From Acanthosepion esculentum (taxonomy: Eukaryota > Mollusca > Cephalopoda > Sepiida > Sepiidae): DNA of 64,000 nucleotides. The stretch covers positions 58,210,842-58,274,841 of the forward strand of contig OZ038487.1 of the NCBI GenBank assembly GCA_964036315.1, written 5' to 3'. This document shows, in pieces, positions 56,161-64,000 of the stretch. How positions within the stretch are numbered: the stretch's first letter is position 1; each line of letters starts with the position of its first letter. The notes beneath the pieces are model-generated. The model saw only the letters and a list, made by a program, of their open reading frames with translations, was not told the origin of the DNA and ran no database searches. Both the position numbers and the translations under genes were made by a program.

Positions 56161-56524
56161 AGTTTTGTTAAATTTAAACGACAAAATCACTTTGCTTAGT
56201 CGTTTTCTAATTTTCAAATTCGATGTTGTACTTGGGGAGGAACATTTTTGATAAACTATCTCGTTTTTGCACTGATTTCTGTCCAGATATTGTTGGCTCA
56301 CTCATTATCACGGACAGAATTTTTTTTGGTGAGGAACATTTTTGAACGCTGGCATTCAAATTAGTATAAAGTGACGTCATACTTAAAATAGTTACATGGA
56401 GCTATGCCGCACCGGTAGATAATTTATAAATTATTTATACTTATTTTTATTACTTTGTACATCTATTTTATACATAAAGATGCCGTCTCCAATTGTGAAA
56501 TATTTTATTTAATGCTATTTATTT
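56159..56524. other. No recognised feature
   Basis: GGGGAGGAACATTTTTGA-like blocks occur twice (56236 and 56330 region); otherwise nothing. Confidence 0.4.

Positions 56525-56611
<87 letters not shown>
56525..56611. repeat. (TA)n microsatellite
   Basis: About 87 bp of TA. Confidence 0.98.
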
Positions 56612-56616
<5 letters not shown>

Positions 56617-56791
56617 AAGACATTTATATCATGTTTAACGTTCTTTTTATAGATACAAAATTTCTATGAAAATTTCTCGGACATTCAGGCCGGTAAATGT
56701 TATTTAATACTGTTTATTATAAAACAGAGCATTTGCTTAAATACTTGTATCTATAAAAAGAACGTTAAACATAATATAAATGTCTTTAAAT
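56612..56791. repeat. Inverted repeat, 47-bp arms
   Basis: 56612-56658 and 56745-56791 are reverse complements with one mismatch (GTTTAACGTTCTTTTTATAG with CTATAAAAAGAACGTTAAAC). The 86-bp loop contains TTTATTATAAAACAG. Flanked by (TA)n on both sides. Confidence 0.9.
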
Positions 56792-56817
56792 AAATTGTCG
56801 GACAATGTCCAATCCTA

Positions 56818-56915
56818 AAATATATATATATATATATATTAGGTCATCCCATAAGTTCTGTCCGAATTTTAACTTTTTGTTAAAATGAACGAAATTTAAA
56901 GAGTATTTTATAATG

Positions 56916-56981
<66 letters not shown>

Positions 56982-57067
56982 ACTATAAATAAATATACGT
57001 ATAAGTGTTCACATACAAATACATACATATATACCTCAGTGGTAAATAACAGAGCTATTAAGTAGGA

Positions 57068-57124
<57 letters not shown>
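56818..57124. repeat. (TA)n tracts around a mariner-like end
   Basis: TA at 56818-56839, 56920-56978 and 57070-57123. Between the first two, TTAGGTCATCCCATAAGTTC and TGTCCGAATTTTAAC (56838-56920) look like a mariner inverted end with nothing else left. Confidence 0.75.
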
Positions 57125-57127
<3 letters not shown>

Positions 57128-57215
57128 CTCAAAAACTATTATTCCATGATTATAATTTATTAGATTGGAATCGTATTTACGATCCAATTCATCAGACCTA
57201 AGGTGGGAGACAAAA
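57125..57215 (-). mobile_element. PLE-like tail fragment
   Basis: Minus strand: GGTCTGATGAATTGGATCGT, AAA, TACGATTCCAATC; CTGATGA plus a strong hairpin but no GAAAC box. Abuts (TA)n. Confidence 0.3.
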
Positions 57216-57239
57216 GTTACTGTATTGCAACGCTAACGT

Positions 57240-57540
57240 TTAAACTGTAATTTTCAATTTGATATCTTTTTTGTCTCCCTTTTGCCATAAAACTTCATCA
57301 TTTCTTGCATGCTCTGCCCATGGTATTCTCAGCCTCCTTCTGATATACATATTATGCCTCCTGTACATTTGTGAGCAAAGTGTCCAACATTCACTGCCAT
57401 ATAGAAGGACTTTTATTACGTAAGCACTTAGCGCTCTAATTTTTCTTTCTAAGGAAATTTTCCTGTATCTTAATAATTTATTTAGCTTTCGGAAGGTCAC
57501 TTTCTTTTGCTCTAATGCGTCTTCGTAATTGTGTGTGACA
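57240..57540 (-). pseudogene. LINE reverse transcriptase C-terminal fragment
   Basis: Minus strand: VTFRKLNKLLRYRKISLERK, IRALSAYVIKVLLYGSECWT, RRLRIPWAEHARNDEVLWQK. The SLxxKIRxLxxYVxxVLLYGxExWT block followed by RRxxRIxWxxHxxNxEVL is typical of the end of the reverse transcriptase region in one LINE group. Open for 86 codons then ends within unrelated sequence. Confidence 0.75.
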
Positions 57541-57596
57541 TTTTCTTTTTTCTGTTAAAACACTTCTCAAATGCATTTCTATAGTTTCTTTCTTTG

Positions 57597-57960
57597 AATC
57601 ATTTCACACGAAACAAGGCAATGACGCCATTAAGACCCAAGAGGAGTTACTGAATGTGGAAGAATAAGAAAAAAAAACATTATTAAGGAGCGAAAACAAT
57701 AAAAGAAGGTTCGAGAAGGCAAAAGATAACGATTGACAGTGCATTTAAACTGTTGAAGAACAAAGTTAGCTGAAAAGCATCCAAGTTGAAGATAGGTCTC
57801 CAAGCGAGAAGTGCGATGAGAGAAACTCTTAGCATAGAACTTATGGTTACATCTATCCATTTCAACTGTAAAGGTATGAGACTTTTTTGTCAATCTAGTA
57901 CTGCACACGAATTCCCAAAGTCGAGGTGCCAAAAGAAAATCTCATTAAAACAGCTACCAT
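57597..57960 (-). pseudogene. LINE 3' end (terminal coding part and tail)
   Basis: Minus strand: RLWEFVCST, HTFTVEMDRCNHKFYAKSFS, HRTSRLETYLQLGCFSANFV, LQQFKCTVNRYL then the shared 3' tail ending in the complement of AATCATTTCACACGAAACAA. Same family as 63385-64000. Confidence 0.7.
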
Positions 57961-58564
57961 GAAAATTCTGTCTTCTTATAACTAATTATGAGACCTATTT
58001 TTGTGTTTTTCTTTATTAACTTTTCTATGAGGTCCTGAAGATTTCTGCTATCAACACGGTATTATCCTTTTATGTTATGTTTTTAAACACTTGTCAGCCA
58101 ATAGAAAAACGTGGTAAATCTTATAGTTATCTTGGGATCGCCTAGCTGTAAAGCATAAATGAATCCATTAACAAGAAAAATACTTGTCTTAGGTTCCCTT
58201 GTATTGTTGTGCACATATTGAATTCATTTTCTATCCGTATGAAGACGGTTTACACCGACTAAACATTCAGAATTAGCCTAATATTTTCCCTAAATTCTCA
58301 GAGGATTATCTTTTTCTTGACTGCGCAGAACAGTAGATGTAATACCAACTGTAAAAAAAAAACGAAGCTTCAAATCAAATACGAGTTATCCTGTTTTGAA
58401 GTAATAAAAATCTAGGATTAAAAAAATAAGTCATTTTTTTAGAAATTGTTTTGTTTACGGTTTCGCTACGAAACCGAGCAAATATCTGCTTTCGAGATAA
58501 TTTGAAGGGGGCGATATGCATTACTTAAAAAGGAAAATAGAACCATAATGGCCTGTGATGATCT
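57961..58564. other. No recognised feature
   Basis: A small perfect hairpin CGGTTTCG-CTA-CGAAACCG occurs near 58459. Nothing else. Confidence 0.4.
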
Positions 58565-58655
58565 TCATGGCAGAGCGGTTCAGAGTTCTTCGAATCTGGT
58601 GGTGGGTTAATCTACCAATAACAAACGCAGGTTCGAATCCCGTCAAAGAGCACAT
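58565..58655 (+). pseudogene. tRNA-like sequence (pseudo-tRNA or SINE head)
   Basis: CATGGCAGAGCGGTTCAGAG (A box of Leu/Ser type) and CAGGTTCGAATCCCG (B box) with a spacing that would fit a long variable arm. The acceptor arms do not pair well, so I do not call a working tRNA. Confidence 0.5.
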
Positions 58656-59365
58656 TTCGTTATTGTTATGGTCCAGGTTAGGACCAAGGAAGAACAACAC
58701 GAACACAAGAGTAGAAATAACGAAGATATATTACACGGAATAATAATACAAGATGTGGAAGGTGTTAGTATGACTGTCAGTCTGGTTTGGAGTGAACTAC
58801 TATCGGCTCGACTCGATTCGTCTCTCTCTCTCTCTCTCTCTCTTGAGAGGCGTAGTATACATAGTATTAGGAAGAGTTCATTCTGTAGTTATATGTAAGG
58901 ACCCATAACAGTTATTCGTTTTCTTCAAAGCGCATGTCCGTAGACGTAATACACACTGTTTAAAAAACGGGATGTCTATTAAAATCCGGTTAAACCACAA
59001 AAATAGCGCTTGAAGTAATATTAATAAGGGCTTCTTGACATGCTATAACCTTCATCAGCTATTTATTTTACTATTTCTTTTCTATTTTAACATTACTTGT
59101 CGTTATTTCAATTGCTTTGCTTGAACACTGTATTTAATTCTCACACATATATCTTTTAAATAGGAATGACAATTTTTATATTGGATTAATATCTGGAGAG
59201 GATGAATATTCTGCCATTAATCAGATTTATTTGAAACGATTTTTGAAAAGGTGTGAAATATTCAGCATTCGAGAAGATGTAGGTGTCTTGCATGGATACA
59301 CTATTTAGTTAAATCATGTGGGTTGTAATTCAGCGCAAAACATTCTTGTCAAAAAACATAGAAAA
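58656..59365. other. No recognised gene; (CT)n at 58820-58842
   Basis: Nothing else recognised. Confidence 0.4.
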
Positions 59366-59369
59366 ATTT

Positions 59370-59800
59370 ATATGAAGGGACGTATAATTTTTTTTTATGT
59401 TTATATGAAAGGAACTCTAATTTTTACGTTTATATGAAGGCATCTGTAATTTTTATTAACTGTCTATATTTCTGAGATGAGGTATTATGTACACTATTTA
59501 CATTTTCGGACTATTTTCCTCGTCTTTGTCGGCATATTTATTACAACGTTTTGGACGTTGTACGCTCTGGCCTTCTTCAGGTGGTTGGAATGTCGAACTG
59601 AACACTTTATTTCATTTACTGGGGTAGACTGTTCTAGTTCCACATGCCATGTTTAGTGGATATCAGTTATCTCCTGTTAATTCCCCACTCCAAGTTCTCC
59701 ATTGCCTTAACCGGGTATTGAACTCGCACTCACATATGAAGGGGTCTATAATTTTTATGCATATATGAAGAGACCTATAATTTTTACGTTTATATGATTA
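59370..59800. repeat. About 35-bp tandem repeat split by an insertion
   Basis: Units of the form TATATGAAGGGACSTATAAT with TTTTTACGTT occur at 59370-59458 and again at 59736-59800. Confidence 0.75.
59459..59735 (-). mobile_element. PLE-like tail inserted in the tandem repeat
   Basis: Matches 29760-29960 (CTGTCTATATTTCTGAGATGA, TTTATTWCAWYGTTT, CTTCTTCAGGTG, GGGGTARAYTGTTCT). The hammerhead-like boxes (59541-59583, minus) read CTGAAGA...CCAAAACGTT: GAAA is changed to AAAA. Confidence 0.65.
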
Positions 59801-60329
59801 TTGTATTATTTATTTTACTGTCGCCAATACTACTCCAAATCATATCATTACTCTACCCCTTATCAGATTTGGGGCTTATTTATCTCACTCTTGTGAGTGA
59901 CCATTTCGTAAAAGATTCTCATTCTCTCCCAGCCATTAGATCCCTCCAATATTGCCCTAGCTTCATCACTAAAAATTACTTTGGTACATTTTAACTCAAT
60001 TTACAAGTTTCACTTTGTAATGGTCATGCTAATGTTTCAGCGTGTCATCTCTTTAGTCTATTCGTATAAACCAGTTCTGTTTACAACTGCAGTTATCGTT
60101 TCTACAAACATTTTCAGGTAGGTCAATCAACTTTTAACTATTACCCTTTTATATATTTTTTCAACTATCTTTTGATTATTTTCTTAAAAACGCCAGTAGC
60201 CAGGAGAGCTCAATTCATAGTTGAAGAGCAATGCATTAATAGCAGTAGTAGACACTGTTTTTAAAAATTGCCCTTTTATCCAGAGAGCTCAACCAAATTT
60301 CCCGAAATATTATATATAGTCATCCACAT
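59801..60329. other. No recognised gene
   Basis: The 66-codon frame 59794-59994 is not recognised. Confidence 0.4.
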
Positions 60330-60364
60330 ACGGACGATTTCGATGTATCACGGCTCTTCAGTGT
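60330..60364 (-). ncRNA. Hammerhead-like motif
   Basis: Minus strand: CTGAAGAG, CCGTGATACAT, CGAAATCGTC. Both core boxes and the closing G-C pair of stem II are present; stem II is otherwise unpaired. The neighbouring 60365-60440 on the minus strand has GGGTTTCGATCCTGG, a B-box-like tRNA element. Confidence 0.35.
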
Positions 60365-60504
60365 GGCTAGACGTCCGATTGCTTCAAGCCAGGATCGAAA
60401 CCCGACCAATTTGGCATCAGTCAGAGATCCTATTTATATGAGTGTGTATGTGTGTGGGTGTCCTAACCACGAGCTCTCTGACAGCTACCTACCGAGAAGA
60501 AATG

Positions 60505-60674
60505 CAGTGTAACCCGGATATAAGAGACCCTGATATAAGAGAAACCCGGATATAAGATAGATTTTCTCTGGTCCCAAATTAGAGCCTGTGTTAATGTATA
60601 TATAATAGACCAAACCCGGATATAAGAGACTTCTTCTCCGGTCCCGGCAACTCTCTTATATCCGGGTTACACTG
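60505..60674. mobile_element. Pogo-type MITE, copy 1 (170 bp)
   Basis: CAGTGTAACCCGGATATAAG at the left and its complement CTTATATCCGGGTTACACTG at the right; internal GATATAAGAGA repeats. Confidence 0.9.
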
Positions 60675-60676
60675 TA

Positions 60677-60896
60677 CAGTGTAACCCGGATATAAGAGAC
60701 GCGGATATAAGATAAACCCGGATATAAGAGAGATTTTCTCTGGTCCCAAATTAGAGCCTTACTTACCTAAACAAAATAGACCAAACCCGGATAAAAGAGA
60801 AACCCGGATATAAGAGCAACTCGGATATAAGAGCAATCCGGATATAAGAGACTTCTTCTCCGGTCCCGACAACTCTCTTATATCCGGGTTACACTG
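60677..60896. mobile_element. Pogo-type MITE, copy 2 (220 bp)
   Basis: Same ends as copy 1, separated from it by a single TA (60675-60676) and followed by TA at 60897-60898. Shares the interior GATTTTCTCTGGTCCCAAAT; has more copies of the GGATATAAGAG-type internal repeat. Confidence 0.9.
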
Positions 60897-61150
60897 TATT
60901 AACATATAATTTGTTACAATTACATAAAAAAAAAAAAGACGTACCGTATTTACTGGTGTGAATGTCGCATTTTTTCTTCTGAAATAAGTCTCGAAAGTCT
61001 TCCGTGCGAAGGTGAGGGTTTTCTTAGGCCTGTGCTAATCCCAGAGGAAGGTTATCTAAGGTTAACTGAATTCTTGTATGTTATGCATATTCTTGAGATT
61101 TAAAAAAAAAAAAAATCTGCTTCCTTGAAGCCAGAATAACCCGGTAATGC

Positions 61151-61340
61151 AAAATATTATTTATACTATTTGTATTCGAACAATTGTTCTTCTCTTTGTT
61201 GTTACCGTTGTGCTTTCCAGTCATCCTCAGGTATATATCAATCTGGGTAACCTACAGAGAATTCTGAACAGAACACATTATTTAATCTACGAGGGTAAAC
61301 TGTTCCCGTTCCGCTGATCATGTCTAGAGATATTTTCTAG
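61151..61340 (-). mobile_element. PLE-like tail, decayed
   Basis: Order matches 29800-29950 and 15880-15980: CTTTGTTGTTACCGTTGTG, TCATCCTCAGGT, CTGGGTAACCTACAGAGAAT, GGGTAAACTGTTC. Minus-strand boxes read CTGAGGA and GGAAAGC. Confidence 0.5.
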
Positions 61341-61763
61341 TACTTACTTTTATATAGTAATGTTCCGTTATTGCTCACCCATTATGACTAAATGCAAGTA
61401 CATACTGCCCGACCCAAGGACTGAATTCACAATCACTACATAAATCAAATTCACGAAACAATTGGCCATTTTCTTGTAAAACGATAATGCAAAACAAAAT
61501 AATAAACTAAATCTTGAAAGAGGAATTTACTAAATAACCCTTAATAATTGCCAGATAGCAGAAACCTCAAGGAATTTAAATAAAGAACTGTATCAAAGAA
61601 AAGGTTATGTATTACATAAGAACGTACCCAATGCATGAGTTGTTCGCCGTAATAAGCCTGACTAATAAATATGATTTAAAAATGCTCCTCTAATTAAAAG
61701 AGAAAGCCATTTACAAAGACGAAAATATATAGTATGTGTATTAAACGCTAGATCGGGCTGAGT
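61341..61763. other. No recognised feature
   Basis: AT-rich, nothing recognised. Confidence 0.4.
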
Positions 61764-62060
61764 AAGCACGGTGGAGTAATGGATAGCGAATTGAGGAATC
61801 GGAGAGCCGAGTTCGAATTCCAGTCGAATCCATTACATTCACTTACGTGCTAATACCCTTGGGGAAAGTATGAATCCTATTCTTCTCCCCCCAGCTATGG
61901 GTAAATAGCAGGACAGCCCGGGTTCTATAGCCTTGGATGGCAACTGGTCTACAGTAGAAAGAAATGACAACCTACTGCGTGAAAAAATCTGCCTCGTCAG
62001 TCATGTATCGAAAGATATATGATCGCCTAAGCGCGTATCCCGCATGACACATAACTGACT
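61764..62060 (+). mobile_element. tRNA-derived SINE
   Basis: GTGGAGTAATGGATAGCG (A-box region), GAGTTCGAATTCC (B box), ACTTACGTGCTAATACCCTT, GAAATGACAACCTACTGCG, TCGAAAGATATATGATCGCC. Opposite-strand twin of 30350-30612. Confidence 0.75.
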
Positions 62061-62109
62061 GAAATTAACTCCTATGTTCATACAACATTTCACTTATCTA
62101 AGCAGATCT

Positions 62110-62330
62110 TCTATTATCACAACGTGGGGTGGTTAATAACAAATATGATGAAATAAAGGAAAAGCCAAAGAAACTATACCGGTTAGACAGACTCCCCAAA
62201 CATATATTTAAACTAAATAAAATGTTGATAAAATACACCCGGTTTAATGCTGTATTAAGGTGAAACGCCGGTTCTCGTAAGCAACGCCGACTCGTCAATA
62301 CCTATATAGGTGACAGATTTTGAAATGCCA
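62110..62330 (-). mobile_element. PLE-like tail with hammerhead-like boxes
   Basis: Minus strand 62303-62265: TTGACGAGTCGGCGTTGCTT, ACGAGAACCGGCG. TGACGAGTC and GARAACCGG follow the layout of the other tails with one change in each box. Confidence 0.35.
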
Positions 62331-62389
62331 AGTTGATAAGCCGTAAAAATAAATAAATCCATCGATAAAATGCTACCATGGCATGCTTC

Positions 62390-62830
62390 GCAAATAGCCT
62401 CTAACAACAAACCGGAAAAGAGGCGAAGGAAAGCCAGTGGCACCTGCTGCTTCGGGTAGATCTAATCAGCTCGGGAAAGCAGTCAATCTGAGGGAAGAAG
62501 AACCCTGATTTAAAACCCCTACTGCATGGAAAAGGCTGTGAAGGTAAAGTTAGGTAAAAAAATCCTGAGTGAATTCCCAAAGCCGCTTGTATGTCAACAA
62601 TGACAAACTTCCGATAACTCCTGCAGCCAAGCCAGCCCCAAATGTAATTCTTTATTCGTTTTGATCTTGTCGGTACTGCCAAGAGGTAATGCCTGTGATT
62701 TGGCTAGCGCACGGATTCTATATCCCATCATCCTAGCCTGCCTTCTGTTCAGTCTCACCAGCAAAAGTCTGAATTTTGACCAAAAAGGAGGCTACCGTTA
62801 TCTTGTGAGATGAACGAATGTCTACGATAT
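62390..62830 (+). mobile_element. Dispersed repeat, copy 2 (pair with 4845-5260)
   Basis: See the first copy; shared blocks include CATGGAAAAGGCTGTGAAGG, TGTATGTCAACAATGAC, CTCCTGCAGCCAAGCCAG, GATCTTGTCGGTACTGC, TATCTTGTGAGATGAACGAA. The open minus-strand frame here is incidental. Confidence 0.6.
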
Positions 62831-62964
62831 ATATTTATTTATAACATTCCAAGTTACGTGATAAAAATGTACAACAGCAAAAAAATATTGTAAATATTTA
62901 TAATGAAAAGGAATATTATAAGCGGAAACTCATATGATGTGCTATCATAAATATAATATTTTTA

Positions 62965-63110
62965 ATCATTTCACTTCAGGTAAGGAGATAATGCCACTGA
63001 GACGTAAGGGGTTACTGGGAGTAAAAAAAAAAATTAGAAGACTTTAGGAGACAGAGCCGTGAACTGCATCCTCAACAGAAAACAGCTATTACGGCTGTTT
63101 AAAAGACGGA
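62965..63110 (-). mobile_element. LINE 3' tail fragment
   Basis: AATCATTTCACTTCAGGTAA, GATAATGCCACTGAGACG, AGAAGACTTTAGG: the tail of the family at 63385, without coding part. Confidence 0.6.
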
Positions 63111-63384
63111 GAAGAAGTGTGAACCGGGCTATTAAAAATGCGCTCTGTAAACATTAAAACTATTAATTGTTTAATACTAATTTTATTGTGAAAACGTTTT
63201 GTTATATAAAACCTCCGATAATATATGTCCGTGAAATAAAAAGGGGTAAGGTGCTTTAGTGAAGTAATGCATGCATAATCATGGGTGAGTGATTTTGTAT
63301 TGACAACATTAACGTATCTCTTCCGAAATAAAATCTAATATATCATACCTTTTTACATGTTTTTATTTTTTTAATTTTTTTAAT

Positions 63385-64000
63385 CATTTCACCCCAAGCA
63401 AGGCTGGAATGCCACTAGTACTCAGCGGATCGCAGGGAGTGAAAGCGAGAGAAAAGACTGGCTATAGAGGGTATTGGGGAAAGGATAAATGATGAACGGG
63501 ATTTAAGAAGTTAGACGATGACAATTGACGTTGCATTTAATTTTTTGAAGATTGTAGTTATCAGGGAAGCAAGTAAACGAAGGGAGTTCCGCCGGCGGGA
63601 AGTTTGAGAAAAGAAGCTGTTGAAATAGAAGTGGCCATTACATTTAACTAATTCAACAGTAAAGGGGGTTCTAGTTGGGGCAACAGGGGAAGAAGCTCGT
63701 CAGAGCAGCTGCTATGAAAATATTTGTAGAAAAGAGAGAGGGAAGCCACACCACGTCGGTGAGAAAGTGACCGAAGTCAAAATGCCAAGTCAGGACAGGA
63801 TCGGTTACATTGCAGATCCTTCTTTGGATTTTATCAAGAACCTCGAGATGAAAAGCAGGAGCACCAGACCAGATATGGCAACACTATTCAATGCACGGAC
63901 GAATGGTAAATTTGCTAATGTGCAAGATGAATTCTGACGAGAAAAACTTCCGGTACCACAGTGACCCAAATTTCCTTGCAGTAGATGCAGCTATTGATTC
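63385..64000 (-). pseudogene. LINE polyprotein C-terminus and 3' tail, runs off the window
   Basis: Minus strand from 64000: ESIAASTARKFGSLWYRKFF, ILHISKFTIRPCIEYCCHIW, SGAPAFHLEVLDKIQRRICN, FGHFLTDVVWLPSLFYKYFH, SSCSDELLPLLPQL, VELVKCNGHFYFNSFFSQTS. These blocks (IRPCxEYCxHIWxGAP, LDxxQRRxxxL, SLFYRYFHGxCSxEL, ...NSFFPRTxRLWN) are the well-known end of a LINE reverse transcriptase protein. The frame is open for about 150 codons; afterwards the tail ends at AATCATTTCACCCCAAGCAA (complement). The best preserved LINE of the window, continuing beyond 64000. Confidence 0.85.

Noticed and set aside
58565..58655. Functional tRNA gene of Leu/Ser type
   Set aside because: A and B boxes are good but the acceptor stem does not pair and the T stem has a mismatch; kept only as tRNA-like.
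62098..62682. Three overlapping minus-strand frames
   Set aside because: They lie in a PLE-like tail and in a dispersed repeat that also occurs at 4845-5260, where the frames are not kept.

Overview
This 64 kb window looks like intergenic DNA from a large, repeat-rich animal genome. I found no host protein-coding gene that I can defend. Nearly everything recognisable is a mobile element or a simple repeat: Penelope-like retroelements (PLEs), non-LTR retrotransposons (LINEs), Tc1/mariner/pogo and hAT-like DNA transposons, tRNA- and 5S-derived SINEs, possible solo LTRs, minisatellites, and more than thirty (TA)n, (TG)n, (CT)n or mixed microsatellites. The mix is metazoan. The combination of very dense (TA)n, many PLEs and these SINEs makes me think of a mollusc, perhaps a cephalopod; that is inference from remembered repeat types, not a measurement.

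Layout. 1-8.4 kb: PLE tail fold-back, a decayed LINE (minus strand, 839-2093), PLE tails beside (TA)n, and a LINE C-terminus with a zinc finger (7039-7543). 8.4-13.1 kb: a pogo-like element, a dead Tc1/IS630-type transposase and a 5'-truncated PLE with reverse transcriptase remnants between inverted terminal repeats. 13-20 kb: minisatellites, a roughly 1.1 kb imperfect palindrome broken by a SINE that joins a 5S rRNA-derived and a tRNA-like unit, a LINE 3' end, and a retrozyme-like unit with two direct hammerhead-like repeats around a tRNA-like box. 20-28 kb: hAT-like element, a 2 kb inverted repeat, SINEs, a candidate LTR and a 25-bp satellite made from Tc1-type ends. 28-43.3 kb: PLE copies of several families, two with readable GIY-YIG domains (35.2-35.9 and 36.3-36.9 kb), large inverted pairs of PLE tails, and three Tc1-type elements, one with both inverted repeats preserved (41778-42903). 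43-54 kb: a second copy of a Tc1-type N-terminus, a SINE whose middle has expanded into a satellite, a pyrimidine tract, a 63-bp minisatellite, a possible solo LTR and a mariner relic. 54-64 kb: more PLE tails, LINE 3' ends, twin pogo-type MITEs and a LINE running off the right edge.

The strongest unusual theme is a set of hammerhead-ribozyme-like motifs. At least fifteen places show a CTGATGA/CTGAAGA-like box, a short hairpin and a GAAA(C) box, mostly in PLE tails. Four of them (3285-3317, 28953-28996, 30168-30211, 43026-43067) also allow stem I to pair when folded by eye. Hammerheads in PLE terminal repeats are established knowledge; this number of divergent versions in one window, the retrozyme-like unit at 18.2-18.7 kb, and the repeated head-to-head PLE tails are what I would check first. 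All alignments and folds were done by eye; no search was run.
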